A program made the position numbers and the translations under genes. Shown piece by piece: positions 39,401-53,100 of a DNA stretch of 64,000 bases. Location of the stretch: positions 248,001-312,000 of the forward strand of contig JBAJFE010000057.1 of NCBI GenBank assembly GCA_037903355.1, read 5' to 3'. The DNA comes from Trichuris trichiura (Eukaryota > Nematoda > Enoplea > Trichinellida > Trichuridae). Every line of letters begins with the position of its first letter. Position 1 is the first letter of the stretch. The notes under the pieces are model-generated. The model searched no databases. It was not told the DNA's origin and saw nothing but the letters and a program-made list of their open reading frames with translations.

Positions 39401-42400
39401 TGAACCACTGTACGTGCAGAAAAATCCTTGCGGGCAGCTGTTGTCTATGTTAGGTTGGCATTGGCGCGGACTGTTGGTCAGCGCGTCCATGTAAGCGCCT
39501 GTAGCGAAAAGAAACTTGGAAAATTAATAAAAGCCACGCTAGCCTGCATACTCTGCCCAGCCGGACAAGTGCCAGCCGGAGCACTGCTCCCGCAGCATAT
39601 ATCAGTGGCCAGCAGCTTCGAGTGAATGCAGGAATAGTCGTGCGGGCATACGTTGCTACTTCTCGAGCAAGAAACCAAATTGTAAGAATTGTGTTCTCGC
39701 AGAGCAACTTGACCAAGCGGACAATCTTAAAAAGAGCCAAATACTGCAACAGCTGAAATAGTGAATTCAGGTATCACTATCCTACCGGCAGATTGGCAGT
39801 AAGACAAGCATTTTTCCTTGGTAGGAAAATTGTTACGATTGCCTCCACAACCAAGATAAGTCAAAGGTTCGCATGTTTTTGTAACCGTGTTGAAGTAGTA
39901 GCGCATCAGAGAAGAGGAGCCGCATTGTACGCCTTGATCGCGACTAAGCGAACATATAGTTGCTGAAACAACGATTAACCGATTCCGTCGTAGTTAGAGC
40001 CCATAAAGCAGCGCCCAACCTCTTGTGGCGCAGCAGTAGTTGTTGCGAACGTACAAAGATTGTATAGTTGTAGGAGTACAAATAAACCCGACCGGACAAC
40101 CAAGCGTCGCTGGATCACAAATCCTATATTGGCCAGTTCCCATTTCCTTATATGGTTCGCCTCCTTCCGGGCAACCTGGAACAAATAAAAACATTCTTAT
40201 TTGGGCCTTACGCTTTGTAGGATAACGCGGAAGCAAAATCGAAACGAAAGCGCCTCCATCATTCAACAAAAGCAAGGGCTTTACCTCCAACGTGACAATA
40301 ATCTTGGCAGTCGATCCGTGTTGGGAAATTGTTTGAATTTCCATCGCATCCGTTGTAGCGGAATGTGTCGCACTTTTTTGTGCCGGAATTGTAGTACCAC
40401 CGGGTAACCGGATTGCCTGTACATAGGGTACCTGGATCGGGCGGATCAATGTTGCATGTTTTCTCTTGAAAACAAAAAAGGGCAGCAATGTTATTCAGTG
40501 AGCTAGTAGAAGTCGTCCGTACGTCTGGTCGGGCAGCAGCCAAATCGCTGACCGTCGAAATGGCAAAAATAGTCAGCAGGACAGGAATAGGATGCTGACG
40601 CACCTCCGCATTCCGTATAAATTCCGCTGCTCTCCATGAAGGCGAATCCTTGGGGACATTTGGGCTCAACTGGAAATAAAACGCCAGTCCACAAGCGGCG
40701 CTGTAAAAGCCCTATGCTGACCTGGAGATGTGCCGCAGAAGGACATGCATTGTTCGTACGATTCGAAATTGTTGGCATTGCCATGACAGCCGGAGAAATA
40801 GAAGCGTTCGCAACCGCGGGATTTCGGGTTGAAATACCATCGTTCTACGTAGTTTATACAAGAGCCAATAGCCTGCTCTTGGTTGCATACAAAGCCTAAA
40901 CAAAAAGCTCCCCTATAATAAGAACAAAATTAGTGACTTTTAGGTTCGAGCTCACCTCGAGACGGGCAGCAGAATCCTTCGTTTGTGCAATCGTACTTTA
41001 AAGGACAAATGCCCGTACCAGCGGCGCCGCAAGTAACGAGCTTATCGCTTTGGTCGCGCATAGGCTCACCGGCTATGCATATTACTGCAAAAACGAATCA
41101 CGACAATTAGTGAAGCAGAGACTTTAGGAAAAGAAACGTTTCTACTTCTGGAACAAAACTGTTTGCACTCCGCTTCGGAATCGAAATTGTTGAAGTTGCC
41201 TGCTTGACCGAGATATTCAAACGGTTTGCACCTACGTTCCGCCGTGTCGTAGTAATACCTAAAGGAAATCTTAGCGCATTTTTCCGCCTCTGTGAAAATT
41301 TTGAAAATATGAAGCAGAGGATGCATTTTTAAAAATTAAAAATAACCGTCCATTTTATCATTTCGAAACTTTAGCATCCGTCTAGTAGCGCAAAGAAGTC
41401 ATTTTCATTATTCAATAGAAATGCAACTCACGGTGAACATGGCAAATGATATTAATTCATACCGCTTTTCGTTAATGATGCTCAGGTGCAATTTCAAGTT
41501 ATTTTAAACTACGGAAGTCCAAAAACAGACTTTCATGCGCTCATTAGGAAAAATGTAATGCATTATTTTGCTAGGAACAGGAAGCGACAACAGCCGACAG
41601 TTTTGGATGTTAAAAGCTTTTGTTTTCGACAGCGACCTTCGGTTATCAAAAGAAGAATAACAGAAACCCTTATTAGCTGCTACCTTTGAACACTTAAGTT
41701 TTCCTCATGAGACTATACACGTTTGTAGAGCGTAAGATTTATTTACGGGGAGGATCCGGTTGGAAGATTGTTTTAAAACTGAAGCTTTTGGGTGGTACAC
41801 CTTCATCCGTCACCAGCGGCTGACGTAACCTCCTTGTTGAGCGTAATTTTAATTGTATACGGAAGTTTTAGAAAGAATGCTTTTAATGTACAACATACCT
41901 TTGCTTAAACGACACTCCTCCCGATAGACCACTGTCGTAAGGTGTTGGAGGAACAACGTAAGGAACCGAACCGGTGGGCAGTCCTCCTTCTTGACTGCAT
42001 ATGAATGCTAAAAAAAGTTTCGCATTTGTACAAGCGATGCAGAGTCATTGGCAAACAAACAAGGCCTTGGGCAACAGTAATTCTCCACGGAACCGCCGGC
42101 GACTTGATTTACGTGACAGAAAAAGTTCGAATCGCGAATGCACGTTTGACTTGCCGAACAAGCGACTCTGGAACCTTTGGGAATTCGATCCGTCATGCTA
42201 CCAGGGCTGTACAGCGGCTGACCGCGGGGGCAACCTGGTGGTTGGAAAAAAATAAAGTATAACTATCACTGCAAGGCATTTAAACGAACCAGTTTTGCAA
42301 TAGCTTTCGCATTGCGATTTGGTAACAAAGTTATTTGCATTTCCGTTTCTTCCACGGTAAGAGAACATTTCGCATGTGGCCGTCATGGAGTTGTAGTACC

Positions 42401-44400
42401 AACGATCGGTTGGTATTTCAACGAGTACGCCTTCATCCCGCGGCATAATGCAAGCCAACGCTAAACTCTGCATGGCTAATTCAGACGTTTTTCCAATAAG
42501 AACTTACCTCTACTCGGGCAGCAAAAGGTGGCCCCTTCGCATGCCGACATGGCAGATTTTGCCGGCGGATTGCAAAGGCAATCATACGTAGGCGGGCAAT
42601 AATCGTCGCTTCCTTCAAGACAGGACGCTTCAATACCGTCGGCCCCTTTCAGCTTTGAGTAGGCTCCATTGGTTGGACAAAAACCTTATAAACAACGAAG
42701 TTGTATCATTGAGCAAAAGCCAAGTACGCACCGGGGAATGTGCAGACTGTTCCATCTCTGGTTCGCTGGGGCGGTTGGCCATCGGGACATTTGCACTCGT
42801 TCAAGTAGCAGTAAGCGCCAGGCCAAACCGAGTTGCACTGCTCCGGATAGCTGCAGCCGCTTTGCCCTGGATTAATTTCTAAAAGAGAAAAAACGCTCCT
42901 TCAATCTACAGTCCCGAAAATCGCTGCTATGCTAATTTTCACTTCTGTAACAAAATCCGTGTATATTGACAAAGGAAGGAAGGCAAGCACAACGCTTAGT
43001 CGTGTCGCAGTAGGCGCCTCCGTCCGTGGTTTGACAGTCGATGTTTTCGTTGCATGAATTTCCAACAATGGCATCTTGAAAACAAATTTTCAATCAGAGA
43101 ATGCCGTCGGGCTAGAACAACATTTATCTCATTTACATATTTGCCTTCTGCGCTTCAAAAAGGGTTTCCTCGGCTGGCAAGAACGATTTTCATAGTCGAA
43201 AATGTAGCCCTGCTGACACTGGCCAACTTCGACAAGTCTACAACGAGCGCAAGAGGAAGAAAAGAAAAACCGGTCAATCTCATTATTGGAGAAAAAGTAT
43301 TTTTGTCCCTTTGCTTACGCTAGCTGTTTAACAATATGAATAAGGCAAAGCAGCTCAATTAATAATCGTCTAATTTTGAAAAGCTGCAAACGTAACGATT
43401 ACAGCGTCAACTCTGCCGAAAGGCACGAATTTTCCAAGCGCTCACCTGGCGCGGTCGAGACGTACAACAAATCCCTACTTTAGAACTTTATTTAAGCTTT
43501 AACATTCCTATGATCAGTAATTAACTAGCAAACGAAGGCCGCTACGAGAGCCCGAACGTTTTATCCCTTCTTTCTAGCTCAACGCAAATACTAAAGGAGA
43601 TTTCGAAGTTCATAGAAAATATTCAGCTGCCTTTTTTCGCATAGGCATTCAAGCCTCAAATTCACATTTTGAAAAACTTTTTTTAAGCTCAAGTAACTAA
43701 AAGAATTGTAAGATAACATTCGTCTTTGAAGCAATAGGGAATGTCGCGTCGTTAATGGAAGCTCTATTAATTTGCGTTATATTGTACCTGATTTTTATTC
43801 TTACTGTACCCATGTTTGGCAAGTGCTAACTGCGCCACGTGGTGGTTAGAAAAGAAAAATTAAAAGAGAAAATAGCAACCTGTCCTTGTTGCAAAATGTG
43901 TACAGCGATAGCTGCCCTCCGACGGGTGCATTGACGTACGTTTCGGGATCGCATAGCAAGCGTGGTTCCGGTTGACATTGGCCTAGAATCGTTAATCCAT
44001 AAAGAATAAATTTAAGACATTCAAAAAGCAGCTGAAAAGTTGACAATTGATTAAAATGCTCAAAGAGCACTGGTCAAACAGGAATTGAAGAATGCTACGC
44101 TCGCGCGCGCGAACGCAGCTGAACTGTGACCGACGTTTTGGAGTACAATGGGTAAATAGAAAATGCAAACAACGGACGGAACGGACGCTTACGGGAGGGT
44201 CAAAGCACAAGTTGCTCTTCGGTAAAAGCGAACAAACAACGTTCGCAGGGACATAAGGGCAAACGGAACAATGGACCTCTTGAGCAGAAACACTGCGCGC
44301 ATTGCTTGCCAGCGAATGCAGGCCTTCGGAGCGGATAAAAAACGTTGGTTAAAACGCAATGTCGAGTATAACGACGCTAGAAAATAAAAACGAAAAAATA
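36471..44400 (-). CDS. Secreted Kunitz / lustrin / EB-module multidomain protein
   Basis: Large extracellular matrix or cuticle-type protease-inhibitor protein, similar in build to nematode MLT-11/papilin-like proteins. From 5' to 3': a Cys-rich start exon near 44200-44300 (CSVCPYVPANVVC), another near 43900-44000, EB-like modules near 43160-43240, 42960-43075 and 42730-42890, then lustrin-type modules (CPxG...C...CPxGYxC...FCC) alternating with Kunitz domains at about 42280-42430, 41980-41900 joined to 41268-41140, 40890-40720, 40465-40270 and 39970-39785. About ten further lustrin modules follow from 39730 to 37125, an EB-like module at 37030-36908, and a last exon 36535-36471 (DGQCQAPQT, stop). 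Two Kunitz domains lack Cys14 and Cys38. The signal-peptide exon was not found, so the 5' end is uncertain; it may be more than one gene. Confidence 0.82.
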
Positions 44401-44429
44401 ACATCAATATGAGCTTTTTCAACGGTCAA

Positions 44430-47400
44430 TATTCATTCATTCTTGAATAACAGCTTTAAAATGATTGCCGCAAGTGATTTCGGGAATTTCATGCAAGCTG
44501 CCGCGACATGTCTGCAATAATTTATTTTAATTTCCAAAAAAGTCACTTCCGTCCACAACAGTTAAAAGCTGACTTAATTAACTAAAAAAAATTAGCATAA
44601 AGTTCTATTGCTGTAAACAGGGCAGTCACGTGATGATTTTGACTGCACGTTGGAAAACAACAAAAAAGGATTAAACATTGCTCTACACCGCCACGCAAAA
44701 CAAGTAGAGAGCGCCCAAGAAGGCATGATTGACTAATAAAACGGGAAGACGAAGTTTATATTTGGATAGCGATATCAAAATGCCTAATCTAAGGGCTATC
44801 AGAATGTAGTTTCATTTTTGAACTTAAACAATGCACTGTAGCTCTATGGCCATCTTTGGTTCACTGATTAACTTAGTATATTTCCTTAAACTGGGAAAAG
44901 TCACCGCAAAATAAACGCGTGATTAATACAATAGATGAGCGCTAAACAATAACAGCCCATAGCCAAAAAAAAGTTATTGGCAACTCCTCTGCGCGGGAAT
45001 GGAATAGAAAAGAGGGAATATTTAAAACTCCACAATTTAAGCTGCGTTTATTAATAAACCAAGCAAGAAGGCTTCTCCCGCCTTTCGACTGAAGTTTCAA
45101 AAGCCAAAGGCACTTCAATTCTCGTCGGCTACAGAGTCGCCATTGCCTTCGCAGTTGAAACTTCGTCCCAGCTTGAACAATTCAAAATTAACAATAGGAT
45201 AAAGCAACAAACGCTGTCACTTATGGTTACGACCTCCTAAAATGACCTTTCCGTTCTGGCGTTATAGCTTTGGTAGTTAATGTTAATCTCCCTTTCCTAT
45301 TAGCGTACGAGATTAGCTTTTTTCGGTGGTATCCACTTCCTTAGCAAAATGTGCTTTTTCCTACGCGTAAATTTAAATATTCAAAATTTCATGCGTCACT
45401 TATTATCAGCTGTATGATAAGGCGTAAGATGGTTGGTAATTAATCCACGGGGTCACCAAAATAGGCTGAATAGGTTGAAAATCGTTAATCTGACAGTAAC
45501 CTACCGTAAAGGGAAAAAATTAGTAGAAGCGCGTATGTTGTCCGTAAGTCCATTGGTAATTGCAGTAGTCAGCAAAGATGTTGCCCCGGCAGTTCAACAG
45601 CGACGCAAAGAGGTTGCTTGCAATGGGTGTCAGACTCTATAGCGTCACTTGTTGAACGCTTTTGCCACAGAGAGAGGGAAAGACCAGTGCAAGCAGCGGC
45701 TCTTGGTAAAACCAGCAGTCGACAACAGAAGTCCCATCGCCGGTGCAAACGAGTAATTATTGACTTTCGAAATGAAGACCAAGAAGGAACCGGCTACTTG
45801 GGTAGACAAAAAATGGGATGTTGCCCCTACTTACCGGCCGCGCATGTTTGCACTGTCGAAGCCAAACAAACATCCTTCTCAACTTGTGCCGAGCTCCTGG
45901 TTAAGCTTAGAAGAGGCTTGCAAAGCCAGACTCCGTACCTCGGCCGACCACGTACGATGACGTGGAGCAACTTTGATGCATTACGAAGCGCAACTTACAC
46001 ACTCCTCTTTACAACCTATTCTTCTGAAAACAGTGAACGATTTCCAATTGTTATCCAACGGATATATAGTCAACTGTCCACATAACTGTACGCTAAGTTG
46101 TAATCATTCATAAAGCATAAAAAGCGGAAACATCTATGCAAAAAATGTGCACTATGCAATTCAAACCTTAACAGATGGGCGAGCTTGTTTTGAAAATACT
46201 AATCTCATCAACCAACCTTCCATCAATATTGATATTAATACTTGCTTAAGCGCTGCAATTATCAATGATCAACCTGCCTTGGAAAACGTAGGCAAAGAAA
46301 TTCTAATAAGCAAACTATGTTAGCTGAACCAGTTTAGATGCCAACGCTTTAAGCATAAGTTCATAGCTTGAAGATTAGTGCCGACAAAGGGGATGCAAAG
46401 TTGCATTAAGTACGTAAATATCAAGCAGCGGCTTAAATCGTCCAACCACGTCTGCTCTGTATGGATTCTTTTGGCAAGAGAAGTCAACAAGACAAAGTTA
46501 AAGTTCCAAGATGAAACTGTACAATGTTTTCAGGTAGCGCAAGTCTGTCGCTAGCCTTAATATTTTAATTAAAAAGTAAAAAGTATACTTAAGCAAACAG
46601 TAACCACGCGGACGTGATTACCAACCATTAGCAGCATAGTTTTTATTTTAAAAATTTTAAAAAGCGTTGCCATTTACTAATGCCTTAAAAATGTAAGAAT
46701 AAACACGTTATGCATAGATGCAAAAAATCAAAGAGCATCGAAGAAATCTACAAGGCTGCTGGTAAGGATTACAAGAAGTTAAGCTACTGTGGTATGTCAG
46801 GTTTCGCTTAAGGCATTCAGCTGAAGAATAAACCACTCCCTTAATGATGCTCGAATAGGGAAGCGAAAAAAGCAACTGCGTCCAACCTACAGCAAACAAA
46901 TGAACTTTGCGCGTTCAAGTGACGGTGTACGTTGTACTATTACATGTAGCTTCGTGTTACGGTGTACCATTGGAAAAAAGGAGACACAGACTTGAAGGTT
47001 ACATCAAAAATTCGTTTAGTCCAACGCGGAGTGTTCATCCTTGGACAAAAATGCAACAACTAATTTTTAGTCGTATAGAGGATGGAACAAACGAATGTTA
47101 ACAAAGCAAATTGATGCCCGCGCTACAAGTGATTTCAAGGCAATAAACAAAAGAGCTTACGATAGGAGGCGCTAAGATAATTAAGGAATTTGAAAACAAC
47201 GTTTCAGGCAAAACCCTTTTTCTGTGCTTGTTATTCTTCCCCGACAATCTTCAAAAAGAGCAATAGAAGAAAATATTTTAAATAAACTAAAGATATGTAT
47301 GCGTATATACACTTACATAGGGGAAACTGTGCAACAATAGGGCATAATAATTAAAACCACGATTGAAACCTCTAAAAAAAGCTCAATGGTAAGTATAAAA

Positions 47401-47433
<33 letters not shown>

Positions 47434-47875
47434 TCTGTTATTAATATTATGAAATAGATCTGTTTGTAAAGTTAGCGAGAAGAGGAGTGTAATAGTCGCA
47501 AGAGAGGCGGAAAATGAATGGCGAACAGATGAAATTTAACCAGCTGTTGCTTGGGCAACCTTTGTTTGCTTTTATATAGCGAATGTCTCCGTCTGCACTA
47601 CACGTTCGCTGCGGCGAGATCGATCTTCATTTGGATTCGTTCCAAAGGCAGCAACAACGACAGCAGCAGCAGCAGCAGTTCCGCGAGTGCGTAACAGAGA
47701 CTTTCGGTGGCGGCTCGCTGCAAGAACACCGAATTTTGAGCTGAAGTTAAGCGGGGAGTGGCCAGTTGCTATTTCAACGTTATCCAAACCTATTATAGGA
47801 CTACAAGTGGGTGTGGCGTCGTTTTATGTCCAATCGTAATTGATTTTCAAGCTGTTCGCATTCAGTGCCACCGCA
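44430..47875. other. Mostly non-coding; one weak candidate frame
   Basis: No convincing gene. A plus frame near 45760-45960 contains WVDKKWDVAPTYRPRMF followed by ALSKPNKHP, which resembles testis-expressed THEG-type repeats, but neighbouring exons could not be joined. A pure (ATT)n microsatellite lies at about 47400-47432 and (CAG)6 at 47661-47678, just upstream of the next gene's start. Confidence 0.35.
47400..47432. repeat. (ATT)n microsatellite
   Basis: Eleven uninterrupted ATT units. Confidence 0.9.
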
Positions 47876-49968
47876 ATGGATGTTCACTGGTTTTACGTCT
47901 ACGTCCTATCCACGCTGCTGGTCATTACTACATTAGCCGGTTTCGTAAGTACGCTTACGTTGAGACAACTCCGTAAAAGATTCCCGCGCTCTCAATATGC
48001 GCTAATCCACTTTGCCTACTGGAATTGAAATCAAAAAGTTAATCTTTTCATCAAGCAAACAAGCTTTCGGACCATCTCGATCAAACATCTGGAATTTCAG
48101 CCGGACAAGCTTTCCATTATGAAAGAAAAGGCATTTTCGTAAAGATATTTAACAAACGATAGGCAATTGAGCAACTTTTTAGCCAAACTTGCAAATGAAG
48201 TTGAAATGAGCTTTTAAGTCTGCTCAAATTTAAAATCACTACATAATCAGCCGTATAACTAACGAATGCTTAATAAAACAAATTTCCCAGTAAAACCTTC
48301 CTGCAAAAGCTATGCCAACTCCATTTAAGGCAATAAAGAAAAAGTCTTACTCGTTAATCGAAGCGCCCTAGCACCTCGTCATAAGTCATTTCCCTCGATT
48401 AATAATTTGTACAGGTTAAGAATTGTTTGTTGAATTACTATAAAAGGATACGAAGCATTCGGGAAAGCTTTCTCCAAATACTTTGTATTTTTTTATACAT
48501 ATTCAATAAACAATTCTTAGCCGATACAAATCAATACTATTACGTCAATTAAGTTTTTATAAATGCATATATTCTCTCAAAAATAAGGGAAGCGAAGGCT
48601 TGCTTTGGGATGACATGGAAATACAAGCGGATTAACCAAAAGTCGACTGACGCCTTCGCTACACCTTAAACAGAAATCAACGTGAATTTCGAGGCGTTTA
48701 GAGCAGCATTCAGAATTTTTTGGTGCTCATTTTTGAATGAAAACAAAAACGGGAAATAACAAAATTGATTTACTACTTTGTAACGCTTTAAAGAATATAA
48801 GTCTATTCTTTACTACAAGTTCATACTACATCCGAAAAGGGTAAACAATTTTAATCGCAAATTAGAGCCCAATTCAACAAGGGGCACATACTTTGAAAAC
48901 CTTTACGTGAATAAATAAATTTTTAAAAATACAAAGATATCAAGCATTAAGAGTAGTAATAATCACAAATGATTAAATAAAAAAACCCTATTTTATGGTT
49001 ACGTTTCGGTGATATGTAAAGAATACCTGAGTCCCGCTCGCGTACAGAAAGAGCTATTGATAAACTGACTTAATCAGTTTCAAGTTTTGTAACAATTTTT
49101 AAAATTTTTTTCAATAAAGTCTACAGATTACAAGACAATCATTTCTTCGCTTTCCCTTATTAGGCAGCGCTTTTTGACTTGCCCTGTCACCCACGCTTAT
49201 TCGGCGAGGTAACGAAAAAGTTCATGTTGATTATAAGCGAAATAAACGGGTCGTTTCAAAAAGGTGGAGAACACGAGTTTAAATGGAAAATTTTTCCTTC
49301 ACTAACAAAATGACTTTGCGGCGCCTACTTACCAAAAAAGAGAAATGCTAAAATAACATAAACAGACGATGCGTAAAAGAAATTAAAAATATAAGAACAG
49401 TGCGCAAGTAAAAAAGGCGTTTTTACCTCATTGACATTTCCTTTCAATTTCACTGCGCAACTTTTTTGTTCCTCTCGTATTTATTCTATTCAATTTGTTT
49501 TAATTTTACTACTATCTTTACGATGCTTTGTCGGTATTAATAATAAAAGCTATAAGAAATTTGAATAGGAAAGTATCTGAGGAGCAGAAGTGATCAGTCG
49601 ATAGGGAGAAGCCCAAACAAGGGCTTCTCCCTATCGATTGATCACTTCTGCTCCTTAAGTACAAGGAACCTACAACTTACGATATTGAAAAAAAGGAGAC
49701 ATACTTAGCAACCTACTGATTTTAGGATAAAAATGAAGCAATTCAACACTGCGAACAAGTAATGTGCGAAGAACATTACCTCGAAATGACGGAGATATGC
49801 AATGGCAATCGGGAGGAATGCCCGGAAACGTGGAACGGCTACATGGCTTGTATGAAACCTTGCATCAACAGAGAATTGGAAAGCGAATCGGACGAACACA
49901 ACCTGTACTCTTCAATAATGAGGAGAATAGAGTATTCCATGGATGTTGAAACGGTTCAAAAACTTTAG
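47876..49968 (+). CDS. Small secreted six-cysteine protein (hypothetical)
   Basis: Exon 1 (47876-47944) encodes a typical signal peptide (MDVHWFYVYVLSTLLVITTLAGF) and ends in a consensus donor GTAAGT. Exon 2 (49726-49968) starts after TGATTTTAG in the same phase and encodes 80 aa with six Cys (HCEQVMC, EICNGNREEC, ACMKPC) and an acidic tail, ending VETVQKL. Joined, the product is 103 aa. I do not recognise the family. The link between the two exons is an inference from matching phase; additional exons in the 1.8-kb intron are possible. The intron holds a 35-bp near-perfect hairpin. Confidence 0.5.
49580..49655. repeat. Hairpin with 35-bp arms, 6-nt loop
   Basis: Arms 49580-49614 and 49621-49655 are complementary with a single G/A difference (a G-U pair in RNA); loop AAACAA. 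It lies 70 nt before the acceptor of the preceding gene's last exon. Confidence 0.9.
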
Positions 49969-50102
49969 TTCAACATTTTTGATTTCCCATTCAATATTTA
50001 TTAAAAAGACTCGCGCAAAGTGCCGGTTCTTTTAATCAACCTGTTTCTCAAAAACACGTATACATAGATATTCTTTTAAAAAAAAGCACTGCAAAGTAGA
50101 AC

Positions 50103-53100
50103 CTAGAATGTTCTTGGCAGTAAGCACATTACGCAGTCGGTGCCTTGGCTACGATTGACGAAAGTGCAATGCGGGCATCGCCATTGGCTTGAAGTTCCCG
50201 CCGCTTCCTTGCCTGTATCGTGAATGTCCAACGATGTGACTCAAATTACAAATGCTTTGGAAATATAGTAATGCTTTGAACGTTTACTTACCAACTTCCT
50301 CCTTCAACAGCAATGCCATCAATTCTTTCCATTCTTTGTTGGAATCAAACCATTCCTTGGCAAGCCTTCGATTCTTCGTGCGAACAGCCTCCAACAGAGG
50401 GCTTAAATCATTCTACAATTTAAATGAAGAACATTTAAGAAGGAAAAGCAAAATTCCCGCCCAAATGTCACCATTGTGAATGGCTTATATTCGTTCGTGA
50501 GAAGAAAGTACAAAAAGTGGAAGTCGCTGGCCATCTCCAACTCCTGATCGCTTGCAAACTGACTACAATAGTCGCGTAGGGCACCCAAAGTCTAAACAAA
50601 TCGTCGCTTTTCTTAAAAAGAAGTCAATCGATGATTTGCTCGCCTGAAATTCTCCGATGACTGCTCGATTTTCTACCGGAAATGGTTGGACGCCGTGCAA
50701 AGGATTGAAAAAACGCTTCGCGGATTTCGCCATACCAACTGGCATGTCGACTATCAAAAATTCAACCGGCAATGGGGTAGCGGCACGCATGACGGCGCTG
50801 CCGTACTCGTTGAGCGCCTGAATTGGACATTATGCAAATTAATTGAGAGTACGAAAGAAAAATGCGTTTCCTCCAACCCGATAGGTAATAGACGGAACGC
50901 ATTGCTGCTTCGTGGACTCTTTAACGTGAACCAAATGGGGTTTGCCAACGATGGGCGTCAATAATTTCGCTTCCACAATGGCTGAACACTGGTTGGACAC
51001 TTGATAGCCGAACACTTTAACCGTTCCGTCTTCTCCACCTGCAAAGGAGACGCGAATGAGTCTTGCAGCGTTTATAAGGTCGACAGACCCACCGGAAGCC
51101 ACTACAGTTACGAACTTTGACCCAAACGTGTTGTCCGACGAGTAACGACAAATGTTGGGGAAGGAATTTTGAAAATTCGCTGCCTTTACGCACTCAGCTG
51201 CCGTCATAAAATATGTATCCTGCAAATATACCGTTTACTGTACATACGATAAATTTTATACTTTGTGGCTACCGCGTTGCGCACGCAGGTCATCACATCG
51301 CGCCCGTTGGTTTCGTGGCCAAATAGATCGGTGAAAATCATGCCAACAACAGTGCAGTCCAATTGATCGCAAAGTTCCATCACGTACGGTTGTTCGGCAA
51401 TCGGATTAGTCGATATGCTTACTGGACTGCAGATCTGCGGCGGCTCAAATATAGCGTACACAACCGCAACAATACCCAAAGGAACGTCATTGGACGGTTC
51501 GTAGCGACCGATCAGATATCCGAAACGCTGAAATCCCGTCTTTTGCCAGTAAATGAAGAAACGATTTCCAATGTCCTCATTTTCAAAACATACATTGTCG
51601 ACGTGTCGATACGGCTAAAACAAGTGTCCAATTATTTAAACCATTGAATGAATGGACACTGAAGACGGCTTGGATGCAGCGTTAAGCGGAAACCTGTACG
51701 CTTTAGAACTTAGAGCGCCCGTAGAAACCGCGCTCAGCATTGGCAGACCTTCGTGTCGGAAAATTATTTGCATTGCTACAACTTCGTAAGTTATCTTGAT
51801 GCGTACTACGAAAGATCAAAGAAATAGTAATATTAATACCTGCACATCTTTTTTGAAAAAAAACAGTATCAAAAGCGGACAACTAAATTGGGTACTTTAA
51901 TTTCGCAGCTTTGCTTGACCTGCCGCCGACACAACAAAAATGTCATTTCGTCGGCTTTACGCCTCCAATATCCGCTTTATTTCTACTACGGTAACTCTGA
52001 ATGAAATCGTCTATTGACTGCTCAACATCAATGAGATGAAAATACGCTGAAACTAGCTGAGAAGGACAAAGAGCTAACAAACGACGCGCGCGTCAACTAT
52101 GCAGTGCAAATGAGGCCGGAACAGCTTTTAATTACAGTTCATTCGGTTTCGCGAATTTCTCCTACGTTGCAACTGCAATGAAGGCACTTGAATGAACAAT
52201 GAAGGGCCATTCATAATAAAACCGTAAAAATATATGATTAACACTTCCACTTTATTTAATGCGGAGCGGCGTGCTCGCGATTTGAATTGAATCGCAAGTC
52301 ATAAAAGTTCCATTCAAGTTTACGCTGAATAGTTCAAGGCGAACATTGTACGGCATGAACGAAGCGTAATAGCGCAACTGTCTCTTCGCGAAAACCAAAA
52401 AAAAGAACTACTCTTATTGGTCGAAACTGTTCGAAATTAGCGAATGGAGTGCCAGACTACGTACTTACGCTTAACCGATTAATAAATCGCGTATAAGCTA
52501 TACTTAGAGCACTAAATGGTCCTTCAAACTTATGAGGTACCTGTTGTTGTCTTTTATATATATATATATATATATATAAAAGACAACAACAGGTACCTAT
52601 GCCTATGCAAACTAACCAGATATTGGTAGAATAAAATGAATGTGCTACATCCGACTCAAAACTAACTTATTTTTTTTATCAGTACTGTACCAATTTTCAA
52701 CAATTGACAGTTTTACAAAAGCCCAGAATTTAATATTTAAATATGCAAATACGGAGTAAATTAGGCGAGTTTTTGGTTACGATATATGTAATAACTAGAA
52801 CATCTAACAAAGTTGAATTGGCGCGCAGACTTTGCCAAGCAGTTGAACGCGTTCTACGTGCCTGTATTAAAGACTTGCAACCAATTTGAACTTCTACAGT
52901 TGATTAGTGTTCAAGTACTAATGATGACGTAGACCACATCATCTCTTACCTGCCTCTGCAGCGTTATTGCCGGTGGCTGGCAACGCAAGCAAACCCCTTT
53001 TGGCCACGGCGGGTGGCGATTGCAGTCTTTTTTCATGTTACAGTCCAATTTTTCCAAAGGGAATTTCGGACCATTCCTAAAATAGCTCGCTAAGAGCTTG

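Noticed and set aside
46907..47101. Plus frame with a signal-peptide-like start
   Set aside because: It has no ATG start (TTG, with an upstream in-frame stop) and no acceptor in phase; probably chance.
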